Shown: one piece after another, positions 36,526-45,603 of the stretch
Layout of the letters: every line of letters begins with the position of its first letter
Position numbering within the stretch: position 1 is the first letter of the stretch
Origin: CAZHHH01 sp052400685
GTDB lineage: Bacteria > Bacteroidota > Bacteroidia > Bacteroidales > Marinilabiliaceae
Strand: one strand, 5' to 3'
DNA: 64,000 bases
Assembly (NCBI GenBank): GCA_052400685.1
Contig: JBQTGJ010000013.1
Notes under the pieces: generated by a model
The model's input: only the letters and a program-made list of their open reading frames with translations
Databases searched by the model: none
Told to the model about the DNA's origin: nothing
Translations under genes and position numbers: made by a program

Positions 36526-37197
36526 ATGGCAAAATACAGTAGAAGTGAAGTATTTACGGCAATGAAAGCCACGGGAGTTGTTCCTGTATTTTTCAATGCC
36601 AATTTGGAAGTCAGCAAAAACGTGCTAAAAGCATGTTACGATGGAGGCATCCGCGTCTTTGAATTTGTAAACCGGGGTGATTTTGCCCACGAAGTATTTA
36701 GCGAACTCAACAAATTCGCATTAAAAGAACTTCCAGGAATGATTTTAGGCGTAGGTTCACTGGTCGAACCAGCTACGGCTGCGTTATACATTCAGGCAGG
36801 TGCCAATTTTGTGGTCTCTCCCCTTTTGAATGAAGAAATGGCCAAAATTTGTAACCGTCGCGGAGTAGCATGGGCACCAGGCTGCGGTACTATTTCTGAA
36901 ATCAATAAAGCTCAGGAGCTGGGCGCTGAAATCGTGAAGTTGTTTCCAGCATCAGAAATAGGAGGTCCTTCGTTCGTAAAAGCCGTTAAAGGTCCAATGC
37001 CATGGACTAACATCATGCCAACAGGTGGTGTAGACACATCCGAATCAAACCTACAAGGCTGGTTCAATGCGGGCGTTACTTGTGTTGGCATGGGATCAAA
37101 CCTTTTTCCGAAAGATATAATAGAAAAAGGCGATTTCAAGGCTCTGACACAAAAAGTAAAAGAGCTGATGATTACCATTGAAAAAGTAAGAAAATAA
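36526..37197 (+). CDS. eda: KDPG aldolase (bifunctional 4-hydroxy-2-oxoglutarate aldolase type)
   Basis: The 223-residue class I aldolase cleaves 2-keto-3-deoxy-6-phosphogluconate to pyruvate and glyceraldehyde-3-phosphate. Seen are GVVPVFFNANLEVSKNV, FVVSPLLNEEMAKICNRRGVAWAPG and the Schiff-base Lys in EIVKLFPASEIGGPSFVKAVKGPMPW. I start at MAKYSRSEVFTAMK, five codons inside the longest frame, which gives the usual N-terminus. A hairpin follows the stop. Confidence 0.93.
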   Translation: MAKYSRSEVFTAMKATGVVPVFFNANLEVSKNVLKACYDGGIRVFEFVNRGDFAHEVFSELNKFALKELPGMILGVGSLVEPATAALYIQAGANFVVSPLLNEEMAKICNRRGVAWAPGCGTISEINKAQELGAEIVKLFPASEIGGPSFVKAVKGPMPWTNIMPTGGVDTSESNLQGWFNAGVTCVGMGSNLFPKDIIEKGDFKALTQKVKELMITIEKVRK

Positions 37198-37205
37198 TAA
37201 TTTCT

Positions 37206-37234
37206 GGCCGTTGATTTAATTAAAATCAGCGGCC
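37206..37234 (+). terminator. hairpin after eda
   Basis: GGCCGTTGATTT and AAATCAGCGGCC form a 12-bp stem with one G.U pair and a 5-base loop; ACCCTTTTAATTTTTC follows. It may attenuate transcription into the rest of the operon or protect the mRNA end, since the next gene is only about 50 bases on. Confidence 0.65.
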
Positions 37235-37280
37235 ACCCTTTTAATTTTTCAAATAAAAACCTATTTAAATAATTAGTATC

Positions 37281-38129
37281 ATGACAGCATCTGTAAAAGC
37301 GTTAAATGTAAAAGATAAAGTCGCTGTAGTAACTGGTGGAGGCGGCGTTATATGTTCCACCATGGCCAAAGCATTAGCTGTCCATGGCGTAAAAACAGCC
37401 ATTCTTGATTTAAATCTTGATGCTGCTCAAAAAGTAGCGGCTGAAATAAAAGCCGAAACAGGCGTTGAGTCTATTGGCTTTTCGGCCAACGTACTGAACC
37501 GCGAATCGCTTGAGGCCGCAAAAAAAGAAATAAATAACCAACTGGGCAAAATAGACTATCTGATAAACGGTGCAGGCGGTAACGCTGCTTCTGCCACGTC
37601 AAAAGTTGAACAAATGACTCCCGGTGACAAGCTTGAAGACACCTTTTTTGGTCTTCAACTGGATGGATTTGACAAAACCTTCGATCTGAATTTTAAAGGG
37701 ACCCTTCTTCCCACACTGGTATTTGCAACCGATATGGTTGAAAAAGAAAAAGGCGGTATCGTAAATATTTCATCCATGAATTCCTACCGGCCGTTAACAC
37801 GTATTCCGGCCTATTCAGCTTCAAAAGCAGCAATCAATAACTTTACACAGTGGCTTTCGGTTCACTTCGCAAAAACCGGCGTCCGTGTCAATGCCATAGC
37901 TCCAGGTTTTTTGCTTACTAACCAAAACCGCTTTCTTCTGGTAGATGAAAAGACAGGACAATCAACCCCTCGTGGGCAAAAAATCATGAACGGAACGCCT
38001 ATGGGACGTTATGGCGTACCCGAAGAACTGACCGGAACGCTTCTCTATCTGCTGTCCGACTGGTCCGAATTCATCACTGGTATAGTGATTCCAGTAGATG
38101 GCGGATTTAGCGCATACAGTGGTGTATAA
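37281..38129 (+). CDS. D-mannonate oxidoreductase (fructuronate reductase), SDR type
   Basis: The 282-residue SDR has VVTGGGGVICSTMAKALA, NGAGGN and the YSASK catalytic pair. It carries the long insert between strands 4 and 5 (SKVEQMTPGDKLEDTFFGLQLDGFDKTFDLNF) seen in the Bacillus YjmF/UxuB-type SDRs that reduce D-fructuronate to D-mannonate. The UxaC and UxaE genes in the locus supply fructuronate, which supports the call. It is not homologous to the polyol-dehydrogenase UxuB of E. coli. Confidence 0.85.
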   Translation: MTASVKALNVKDKVAVVTGGGGVICSTMAKALAVHGVKTAILDLNLDAAQKVAAEIKAETGVESIGFSANVLNRESLEAAKKEINNQLGKIDYLINGAGGNAASATSKVEQMTPGDKLEDTFFGLQLDGFDKTFDLNFKGTLLPTLVFATDMVEKEKGGIVNISSMNSYRPLTRIPAYSASKAAINNFTQWLSVHFAKTGVRVNAIAPGFLLTNQNRFLLVDEKTGQSTPRGQKIMNGTPMGRYGVPEELTGTLLYLLSDWSEFITGIVIPVDGGFSAYSGV

Positions 38130-38192
38130 AACAAAGCGCCAAAAATTGTTCTGTCGTATATTCCAGTCAAGAAACCCTAAAATTGTATAACC

Positions 38193-39272
38193 ATGAGTAT
38201 CGAACTGAAAAAAAAATTCAAATGGTCGTTAATAGTCCCCACAAGCATGGGCGTACGCATTACCCCAGCCAACGGACAGCCAGTTCATAGCAGCGACACA
38301 TTCACCATGCAGGCAACCAGTGCTGAAACCAATGTTGCCAGTATCTCATCATATCTGGGACTCCCGGTTAAAGTGCTAACGACATTCGTAAAAGGTAGTC
38401 CCATTGCCAGTTTCATAAAAAGCAATCTCAAAAACCGTCACATGGATTTTGAAGGTGTGGAAGTGGAACAAGGTGATCCTTGGGGTTATCGTCATCAATT
38501 TAACATTGCCGACAGTGGTTATGGCTCGCGGGGGCCGCGCGTACAAAACGACCGCGCAGGTGAGGTTGGACGTACCCTCAACGTAAAAGATTTTGATCTG
38601 GATCGTATTTTTGGTCAGGAAGGCGTACAAATCATTCACCTGTCGGGCCTGATTGCTGCCCTGTCACCCGACACCGGGACCTTTTGCCTTGAGTTAGCAC
38701 GTGCCGCCAAAAAGTACGGGACAAAAATCTCTTTCGATTTAAACTATCGCGCTTCATTCTGGAAAGGTCGCGAAGAAAAATTACATGAAATATTCGCCGA
38801 AATAGCTTCTGTTTCAGATATTCTAATCGGGAATGAAGAAGACTTTCAATTGTGCTTAAACATTAAAGGCCCCGAAGCCGGCGGTAAAGGTATTAGTGAC
38901 AAAATCGACAGTTTCAAAGAAATGATTATGCGCGTAAAAAAAGCCTTTCCAAATGCTTCTGTATTTGCCACCACCCTTCGTCAGGTGACTAACGCCAACG
39001 AACATTTATGGGGTGCCATTATGCTCGAAGGTAACAACTGGGAAGTAGTTGACCCCCGTCCTATACGCGTGCTCGACCGCATTGGTGGTGGCGACGGCTT
39101 TGTTGGCGGTATGCTCTACGGTATTTTAAAAGGCTGGGAACCTCAAAAGTGGGCTCAATTTGGCTGGGCCAGCGGTGCTCTGGCAACGACCTTCCTCACC
39201 GACTACGCACAGCCGGCCGACGAAGAAATGGTGTGGAGCGTATGGAGTGGTAATGCAAGAGTAAAAAGATAA
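38193..39272 (+). CDS. second PfkB-family sugar kinase, substrate uncertain
   Basis: The 359-residue PfkB kinase has the C-terminal VLDRIGGGDGFVGGMLYGIL motif and a GNEEDFQLCLNIKG region like KdgK. It differs at the N-terminus (KFKWSLIVPTSMGVRITPANGQPVHSSDTFTMQATSAETNVASISSYLG replaces the usual YGGGEANVA). The usual GGGEAN sugar-binding stretch is thus altered to TSAETNVA. Its neighbours are the mannonate oxidoreductase, the LarA-like gene and gnd. Possible substrates are KDG, gluconate or another aldonate; kinase identity is sure, specificity is not. Confidence 0.8.
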   Translation: MSIELKKKFKWSLIVPTSMGVRITPANGQPVHSSDTFTMQATSAETNVASISSYLGLPVKVLTTFVKGSPIASFIKSNLKNRHMDFEGVEVEQGDPWGYRHQFNIADSGYGSRGPRVQNDRAGEVGRTLNVKDFDLDRIFGQEGVQIIHLSGLIAALSPDTGTFCLELARAAKKYGTKISFDLNYRASFWKGREEKLHEIFAEIASVSDILIGNEEDFQLCLNIKGPEAGGKGISDKIDSFKEMIMRVKKAFPNASVFATTLRQVTNANEHLWGAIMLEGNNWEVVDPRPIRVLDRIGGGDGFVGGMLYGILKGWEPQKWAQFGWASGALATTFLTDYAQPADEEMVWSVWSGNARVKR

Positions 39273-39338
39273 TTAAGCACAAGCTGAGTCACCGACAACA
39301 AAAAACAATTCGGACACTCAGCAAAAAAAAATACAATC

Positions 39339-40613
39339 ATGGTACTATATCAACGTGGTTCGGAAAATGAGGAAATTTCATCCGCCGATTTAAAGTCGGC
39401 GTTGTTTGAAGCCCTCCAAAAGCTTGGCCCCCGCCAAAAAGTGCTGGCTATTCCGCCTGATTACACACGTTTTCATTCACGTGCAGGCGAACTAACCTCT
39501 TATGCGTATCAATTTTATAAAGATAAAATGACTGATGTGTTGCCTGCCTTAGGCACACACACGGCTATGCGCGAAGAAGAAATAAAGCACATGTTTGCCG
39601 GCGTACCGGAAAAGCTATTCAGAGTACACGACTGGCGCAACGATGTAGTAACACTGGGTATTGTTCCGGGTAGTTATATCTCAGAATTAACCAACGGACG
39701 CATAAGCTACGACTGGCCCGCTCAGGTAAATAAATTATTGGTGAATGGGGGACATGATCTGATTCTCTCCATTGGGCAAGTGGTGCCTCACGAAGTGATT
39801 GGCATGGCCAATTACAATAAAAATATTTTTGTGGGCACAGGCGGCTCCGAAGGTATCAACAAAAGCCATTTTATTGGGGCGGCTTACGGCATGGAACGCA
39901 TTATGGGACGGGCCAGTAACCCTGTACGTAAGGTGCTGAATTATGCTTCAGAACACTTTGCCAAAGATATGCCAATTATTTATGTACAAACCGTTGTGGG
40001 TCGTAACGACAGCGGACAGCTTGTTACACGCGGCATATTTATTGGCGATGATGAAGAAGTATTTAATCTGGCAGCCGACCTATCCATCAAAGTAAATTTT
40101 GAGATGGTGCCGAAACCTCTAAAAAAAGTGGTGGTTTACCTTGATCCTTCGGAATTTAAAAGTACCTGGCTGGGAAATAAAAGCATCTATCGTACCCGTA
40201 TGGCTCTGGCCGATGGCGCCGAATTAATTGTTCTGGCCCCTGCCCTGAAAGAATTTGGTGAAGACAAAACCATTGATAAACTCATTCGGAAATATGGCTA
40301 TTGTGGCACACCGCGGACTTTAGAATATGTGGAAAAAGAAACAGACATGAAAAATAATCTGGGCGCAGCAGCTCACCTCATTCATGGTAGTTCCGAAGGA
40401 CGTTTCTCCATTACTTATTGTCCGGGTCATTTAACCAAAGAAGAAATAGAATCGGTTTACTTTAACTATGCCGATTTAAAAGAGATGACCAAACGTTATA
40501 ATCCTGAAACTTTGAAGGACGGATTTAACAAGATGCCCGATGGTGAAGAAATTTTCTATATTTCAAATCCGGCCGTTGGCTTATGGGCACATGAAGACCG
40601 GTTTAAAGATTAA
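39339..40613 (+). CDS. LarA-family (DUF2088) nickel-pincer-type 2-hydroxyacid epimerase/racemase
   Basis: This 424-residue protein keeps the active-site pattern of lactate racemase LarA at the same spacing. D41 and R44 sit in PPDYTRFH (LarA D72/R75). H74 is in LGTHTAM (H108). H151 in VVPHEVIG, K161 in NYNKNIF and H177 in NKSHFIG correspond to LarA H174, the pincer-bearing K184 and nickel ligand H200, with offsets of 10 and 26 residues preserved. The C-terminal half has HGSSEGRFSITYCPGHL. LarA homologues epimerise 2-hydroxyacids, and aldonates such as mannonate and gluconate are C2 epimers. The cofactor genes larB, larC and larE are not in the window. The substrate is unknown. Confidence 0.85.
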   Translation: MVLYQRGSENEEISSADLKSALFEALQKLGPRQKVLAIPPDYTRFHSRAGELTSYAYQFYKDKMTDVLPALGTHTAMREEEIKHMFAGVPEKLFRVHDWRNDVVTLGIVPGSYISELTNGRISYDWPAQVNKLLVNGGHDLILSIGQVVPHEVIGMANYNKNIFVGTGGSEGINKSHFIGAAYGMERIMGRASNPVRKVLNYASEHFAKDMPIIYVQTVVGRNDSGQLVTRGIFIGDDEEVFNLAADLSIKVNFEMVPKPLKKVVVYLDPSEFKSTWLGNKSIYRTRMALADGAELIVLAPALKEFGEDKTIDKLIRKYGYCGTPRTLEYVEKETDMKNNLGAAAHLIHGSSEGRFSITYCPGHLTKEEIESVYFNYADLKEMTKRYNPETLKDGFNKMPDGEEIFYISNPAVGLWAHEDRFKD

Positions 40614-40716
40614 TTATCTATTTTTAGGGCCGCAACTTTCATCTAAAAATGATTGATAAAGGTTCTAAAACAAACATCGTGTCTCCAATATTTAAGTAAT
40701 AAAAAACAATAGTAAT

Positions 40717-42171
40717 ATGAAAGCATTATCAGACATAGGTCTTATAGGCCTTGCAGTTATGGGAGAAAATTTGGTACTGAATATGGAAAGCAAAGGTTTC
40801 CAGGTATCAGTATTTAACCGCTCAACCAATAAAGTTGACAACTTCGTTAACGGTCGGGCCAAAGGCAAAAATATTAAAGGAACGCATTCTCTTAAAGAAT
40901 TGGTTCAGTCGCTGGAGCGGCCACGCAAGGTCATGATGATGATAAAAGCGGGCAACGCTGTTGATACAACCATTGAGAGCCTTATCCCTTTGTTGGAAGC
41001 AGGCGACATCATTATTGACGGTGGAAACACCCACTATCCCGACACCAACCGCAGAACTCAGTTGGTTGAAAGTAAAGGACTGCTTTATATTGGTACCGGT
41101 GTGTCAGGTGGTGAAGAAGGCGCCTTGTTAGGACCATCAATCATGCCGGGCGGATCACCCAAAGCATGGCCTGCTGTAAAACCAATTTTCCAGGCTATAT
41201 CAGCTAAAGTAGAAGATGGGACTCCCTGTTGCGACTGGGTTGGCGAAAATGGTGCCGGACATTTTGTGAAAATGGTTCACAATGGCATTGAATATGGTGA
41301 TATGCAGCTCATCAATGAGGCTTACCATATCATGAAAGATGTTTTGGGCATGTCGGCCGATGAGATGCACGAAACATTCAAAACATGGAATGAAGGCCCG
41401 CTTGATTCCTACCTCATTGAGATAACACGTGATATTTTAGCCTACAAAGATGAAGACGGTGCCCCATTGGTTGATAAAATACTTGACACCGCAGGACAAA
41501 AAGGGACGGGTAAATGGACGGCAGTGACGGCCCTTGACCATGGCATTCCGTTGACATTAATTGGCGAAGCTGTTTTTTCCCGCTGTCTGTCAGCACTCAA
41601 AGAAGAACGGGTTGCCGCATCAAAAACGCTAAAAGGTCCAAAACCAGAATTTAAAGGCGACAAAAAACAATTTCTCAAAGATATTGAATCGGCTTTATAT
41701 GCCTCAAAAGTTGTGTCGTATGCACAAGGATACGCCTTGATGGCAGCCGCGGCCAAAGAATATGGCTGGAAACTGAACTACGGCGGCATTGCCTTGATGT
41801 GGCGTGGTGGTTGTATCATCCGCTCAGCCTTCTTAAGTAAAATTAAAGACGCATTCGACAAAAACGAAAATCTCACCAACCTGCTGCTCGACCCATTCTT
41901 TAAAGATGTGATGGACAAGGCACAGCAAGGATGGCGTAATGTGGTGGCTACGGCAGTAATGAATGGTATTCCTACCCCAGCTATTGCAACGGCTCTCAAT
42001 TACTTCGATGGCTATCGGAGCGAGCGTTTGCCAGCCAACCTGCTTCAGGCCCAACGCGACTATTTTGGGGCTCATACCTACGAAAGAGTTGACAAACCCC
42101 GCGGTGAATTTTTCCATACCAATTGGACCGGTCGTGGGGGCTCTACAGCTTCAACCACGTATAATGCCTAA
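40717..42171 (+). CDS. gnd: 6-phosphogluconate dehydrogenase, decarboxylating
   Basis: The 484-residue enzyme turns 6-phosphogluconate into ribulose-5-phosphate, CO2 and NADPH. Motifs are GLIGLAVMGENLVLNM (NADP binding), IIIDGGNTHY, GVSGGEEGALLGPSIMPGG, and KMVHNGIEYGDMQLINEAY with the catalytic Lys. The length is that of NADP-type Gnd. Here it is the last gene of a uronate operon rather than next to zwf, which is unusual and points to 6-phosphogluconate supply from this pathway (inference). A strong terminator follows. Confidence 0.95.
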   Translation: MKALSDIGLIGLAVMGENLVLNMESKGFQVSVFNRSTNKVDNFVNGRAKGKNIKGTHSLKELVQSLERPRKVMMMIKAGNAVDTTIESLIPLLEAGDIIIDGGNTHYPDTNRRTQLVESKGLLYIGTGVSGGEEGALLGPSIMPGGSPKAWPAVKPIFQAISAKVEDGTPCCDWVGENGAGHFVKMVHNGIEYGDMQLINEAYHIMKDVLGMSADEMHETFKTWNEGPLDSYLIEITRDILAYKDEDGAPLVDKILDTAGQKGTGKWTAVTALDHGIPLTLIGEAVFSRCLSALKEERVAASKTLKGPKPEFKGDKKQFLKDIESALYASKVVSYAQGYALMAAAAKEYGWKLNYGGIALMWRGGCIIRSAFLSKIKDAFDKNENLTNLLLDPFFKDVMDKAQQGWRNVVATAVMNGIPTPAIATALNYFDGYRSERLPANLLQAQRDYFGAHTYERVDKPRGEFFHTNWTGRGGSTASTTYNA

Positions 42172-42173
42172 GT

Positions 42174-42225
42174 AATAAAGTAACGGTTGTATGCTTCAAG
42201 GAAGCGTACAACCGTTACTTTTATT
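42174..42225 (+). terminator. strong terminator after gnd
   Basis: AAGTAACGGTTGTA...GCTTC and GAAGC...TACAACCGTTACTT form a stem of about 20 bp with a tiny loop; TTTATT follows. It closes the uxaC-gnd operon. Confidence 0.92.
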
Positions 42226-42578
42226 AGTGCCAGCAAGAAACGTCATTTTTTTCGTCATACTCGCTTTCAAAATGATGATTTACAACAGTAAACTCACATC
42301 TTTCAAGCCTGGAAACGAACATGCTTACAGGAAAAAAATTATAGAGTTAATAAAAAGGGGCATGTGTGCCATTCAACCTATGAAAAAAATATTTAAGCAT
42401 GAAAGTCTAAAAAATGAAACTTTAGTATCTGCCACAGGCGTTTCCCCGGCACACACTAATTATTTGAAAAATATTTGTCTGAAAACACAAATCATTTACT
42501 ATTCCGCTTTAGGTTGTTAAAGTTTTAGGCATGACCATACAAGCCAAATAGTGCAACTAAATACCAAAATATTATAAA
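42226..42578. other. spacer before the TRAP operon
   Basis: About 350 bases, with a degraded repeat of the CTAAGTGTTTG family at about 42240-42300 (AAAATGATGATTTACAACAG, TAAACTCACA) and no credible gene. The dctP promoter must be here, but no exact TAnnTTTG was found. Confidence 0.5.
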
Positions 42579-43586
42579 ATGAAAAAAATAATAGCCATAA
42601 CGACGCTGGCTATCAGCATACTAACAGGATGCGGATTAAAAAGCGACGTTAAAGTCCTTAAGCTGGGGCACAACCTTGACACCAAACATTCCGTGCACAT
42701 TGCCATGGAATTTTTGGCCAAAAGAGTCGCCGAGCTCTCCGACGGAAAAATACAGATCGAGATATACCCCGGCGGCGTTTTGGGCTCCGAACGAGAGAGT
42801 CTGGAACTGCTTCAGTTGGGAAGCCTGGATTTGACAAAAGTCTCCACAGCCACCATGGAAGGCTTTGTTGAAGAATACAAAATTTTTGGTCTACCCTATA
42901 TTTTTCGCGATAAAGCCCATGCTTTTACTGTACTTGATGGACCAATAGGCAAAGCAATGTTAGCTAAAGGCGAACAATACTGGCTACGTGGACTATGCTT
43001 TTACGACGCAGGCGCTCGTAGTTTTTATGCCAGCAAACCCATTAATACACCCGCCGATTTAGCCGGTCTTAAAATCAGGGTAATGCAGAGCATCACTGCG
43101 GTAGAGATGATTAAAGCAATGGGCGGGTCAGCCACGCCAGTATCGTGGGGTGAACTTTACACAGCATTACAAAGTAAAGTTGTCGACGGTGCCGAAAATA
43201 ATCCTCCCAGTTTCTATTTGTCGCATCACTACGAAGTATGCCACTATTACACCCTCAATGAACACACGATGATTCCTGATGTACTGTTGATGAGTACCCA
43301 TGCGTGGAAAAAACTGAATGAACAGGAACGCAAATGGATGGATCAGGCGGTGAAAGAATCGGTCGTTGTTCAACGTAAAGAATGGCAAAAATCGGAAGAC
43401 GAATCGTTGGCCGCCCTGAAAAAAAACGGGGTTGAAATCATTATCCCCGACAAAAAGCCCTTTATGGAAGCGGTTAAAGGCGTGTATGATATTTACAGGA
43501 ATAATGATAAAATCTATCCTCTGATTGAACAAATCAGAAACACACAAGTGACTGAAGTTGATACAACCACTGTTCAACCAAACTAA
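42579..43586 (+). CDS. dctP: TRAP transporter substrate-binding lipoprotein (DctP family)
   Basis: The 335-residue DctP protein has a lipobox (ILTGC, Cys18) in place of a cleaved Sec signal. It then shows LKLGHNLDTKHSVHIAMEFLAKRV, YPGGVLGSERESLELLQLGSLD, an Arg in LKIRVMQSITAVEM that normally binds the substrate carboxylate, and VDGAENNPPSFYLS. It is expected to bind a uronate, given the locus. A lipid anchor is unusual for a Gram-negative TRAP receptor, which is normally free in the periplasm. Confidence 0.93.
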   Translation: MKKIIAITTLAISILTGCGLKSDVKVLKLGHNLDTKHSVHIAMEFLAKRVAELSDGKIQIEIYPGGVLGSERESLELLQLGSLDLTKVSTATMEGFVEEYKIFGLPYIFRDKAHAFTVLDGPIGKAMLAKGEQYWLRGLCFYDAGARSFYASKPINTPADLAGLKIRVMQSITAVEMIKAMGGSATPVSWGELYTALQSKVVDGAENNPPSFYLSHHYEVCHYYTLNEHTMIPDVLLMSTHAWKKLNEQERKWMDQAVKESVVVQRKEWQKSEDESLAALKKNGVEIIIPDKKPFMEAVKGVYDIYRNNDKIYPLIEQIRNTQVTEVDTTTVQPN

Positions 43587-43636
43587 CTATTACAATGATT
43601 ATCCTCTCCTTGATTGGGAGTTTTAATATTATTATC

Positions 43637-44119
43637 ATGACTATCAGAAATAAAATAGATAAAGCACTGGAATTTTTACTGGTGATACTGATGGGATCAC
43701 TGGTACTTGACGTGGTGTGGCAGGTAACCAGCCGTTTCATTTTCAAAGACCCCAGTTCATTTACCGACGAACTGGCCACATTCCTGCTCATATGGGTCGG
43801 GTTGGCCGGAGCCACCTATGTAAAAGGCAAAAATGAGCACTTGGCCATTGACATACTTCACACCAAATTGTCGCCTCGAAATTTAAACCACATGATGATC
43901 TTCATTAACCTATTGGTTATTGCTTTTGCGTTATCCGTAATGGTAATAGGTGGCATATGGCTTGTTTACACCCGTTTTGTACTGGGACAACTATCCGCTG
44001 CTCTTCAATTGCCGGTAGGATATGTCTACATAATTGTCCCCATCAGCGGTTTGTTGATGTGCTATTATGCCATCGATGACATTGGTCTATTAATCAAAAA
44101 ATATAAAACATTAAAATAA
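43637..44119 (+). CDS. dctQ: TRAP transporter small permease (DctQ)
   Basis: The protein of about 160 residues has four membrane segments, with LEFLLVILMGSLVLDVVWQVTSRF, FTDELATFLLIWVGLAGATYV and a C-terminal PVGYVYIIVPISGLLM, typical of DctQ. I start at MTIRNKIDKALEF rather than 14 codons earlier. It lies between dctP and dctM, as in other TRAP operons. Confidence 0.92.
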   Translation: MTIRNKIDKALEFLLVILMGSLVLDVVWQVTSRFIFKDPSSFTDELATFLLIWVGLAGATYVKGKNEHLAIDILHTKLSPRNLNHMMIFINLLVIAFALSVMVIGGIWLVYTRFVLGQLSAALQLPVGYVYIIVPISGLLMCYYAIDDIGLLIKKYKTLK

Positions 44120-44128
44120 AACGCTGTT

Positions 44129-45427
44129 ATGGATGTATTAGGAATTGTTGTTCTGGTACTATCGTTCGTCTTTTTTTTAACGATAGGTGTACCTGTTGCA
44201 TATAGTATTGGATTATCAGCTCTGGCGACTATGCTGGTAAGTTTTGATGCCCTACCGGCATTTTCAACATTAGCCCAACGAATGGCCACGGGTCTGGAAA
44301 GTTTCTCATTATTAGCCATCCCGTTCTTTATATTAGCGGGGCAGTTAATGAACTCAGGTGGAATAGCGTTGCGACTAATAGAATTTGCAAAAGTTATGGT
44401 AGGCCGTTTGCCAGGAGGATTGGCTTTTGTAAATGTAATGGCCAATATGTTATTTGGGGCTATCTCGGGTTCGGCCGGCGCTTCAGCTTCAGCCATAGGG
44501 TCAATCATGGGACCGCAAATGAAAAAATCAGGCTACGAGGACAACTTCTCAGTTGCCATCAACGTCACCTCTGCCACCACAGGATTAGCCATACCACCCA
44601 GTAACATTTTAATTGTTTATTCGCTGGCCAGTGGTGGGGTTTCAATTGCCGCTTTATTCATGGCAGGATATGTTCCGGGTATTCTAACAGGACTGGCACT
44701 TATGCTGGTTGGTGGAGTTTATGCTTACCGCAAAAAATATCCTTTAGGCGAAGTTATTCCTTTCAGAGCAGCTGTTAAGAAGTTTTTGGACGCAATCCCC
44801 AGCTTAATGTTACTTGTTATTGTTATTGGCGGGATCATAGCCGGTTATTTCACAGCCACAGAGGCATCGGCCATTGCAGTCGTTTATTGCTTAGTTCTGG
44901 CATTTATTTATAAGGAAATTAAGGTAAACGACATACCCAACATACTTATAAAAACCGTAAAAACGACTGGTATTGTAATGCTCCTGATTGCCACTTCTAT
45001 TGGTCTGTCATGGGTTATGTCATTCGAAAATATTCCACAAACGGTAAGCAACGGCTTGTTAAGTTTATCTTCGAATCCGTTCGTGATTCTTCTGATGATC
45101 AACCTTATTCTGTTATTTGTAGGTGTTTTCATGGATATGACCCCGGCGGTTCTTATTTTCACGCCAATCTTCCTGCCTATTGTAACCAGCCAGCTTGGTT
45201 TGGATCCTATTCACTTCGGTATTATCATGATTCTGAACCTCAACATAGGGTTGTGTACACCACCGGTAGGTTCGGTATTATTTATCGGATGTAGCGTGGC
45301 CAATATGAAAATTCAGAATGTCATAAAACCGATGATACCATTTTATATTGCGATGATTGTCGTGTTAATGATTATTACCTTTTTCCCATCAATAACCATG
45401 TTTGTTCCTCATTTGTTTGGTTTCTAG
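44129..45427 (+). CDS. dctM: TRAP transporter large permease (DctM)
   Basis: The 432-residue permease has many membrane segments and the family blocks GVPVAYSIGLSAL, SFSLLAIPFFILAGQLMNSGGIALRL, FGAISGSAGASASAIGSIMGPQM and GLCTPPVGSVLFIGCSVA. It uses a Na+ gradient to import the DctP ligand. The start is nine bases after the dctQ stop, so the genes are coupled. Confidence 0.95.
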   Translation: MDVLGIVVLVLSFVFFLTIGVPVAYSIGLSALATMLVSFDALPAFSTLAQRMATGLESFSLLAIPFFILAGQLMNSGGIALRLIEFAKVMVGRLPGGLAFVNVMANMLFGAISGSAGASASAIGSIMGPQMKKSGYEDNFSVAINVTSATTGLAIPPSNILIVYSLASGGVSIAALFMAGYVPGILTGLALMLVGGVYAYRKKYPLGEVIPFRAAVKKFLDAIPSLMLLVIVIGGIIAGYFTATEASAIAVVYCLVLAFIYKEIKVNDIPNILIKTVKTTGIVMLLIATSIGLSWVMSFENIPQTVSNGLLSLSSNPFVILLMINLILLFVGVFMDMTPAVLIFTPIFLPIVTSQLGLDPIHFGIIMILNLNIGLCTPPVGSVLFIGCSVANMKIQNVIKPMIPFYIAMIVVLMIITFFPSITMFVPHLFGF

Positions 45428-45603
45428 CATACCTTTCAAACATAATTAATTGCGTAGCGCTTTTTGCGCTGCGCAATCTAACAGGAATAACACAATTCTG
45501 GAGATCGTGTATCTCTTCATAGATAATTTTACCATCTGGCTTACAATGCTAATAACCATAAAAAAGCACTGCCGGAAACCTGTCAAACAAATAGAAAGAT
45601 CGA

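Noticed and set aside
41442..41756. Long antisense ORFs within gnd
   Set aside because: They are shadows of a strongly conserved gene in another frame.
42191..42520. 109-codon ORF after gnd
   Set aside because: It starts inside the terminator stem and covers a degraded repeat.
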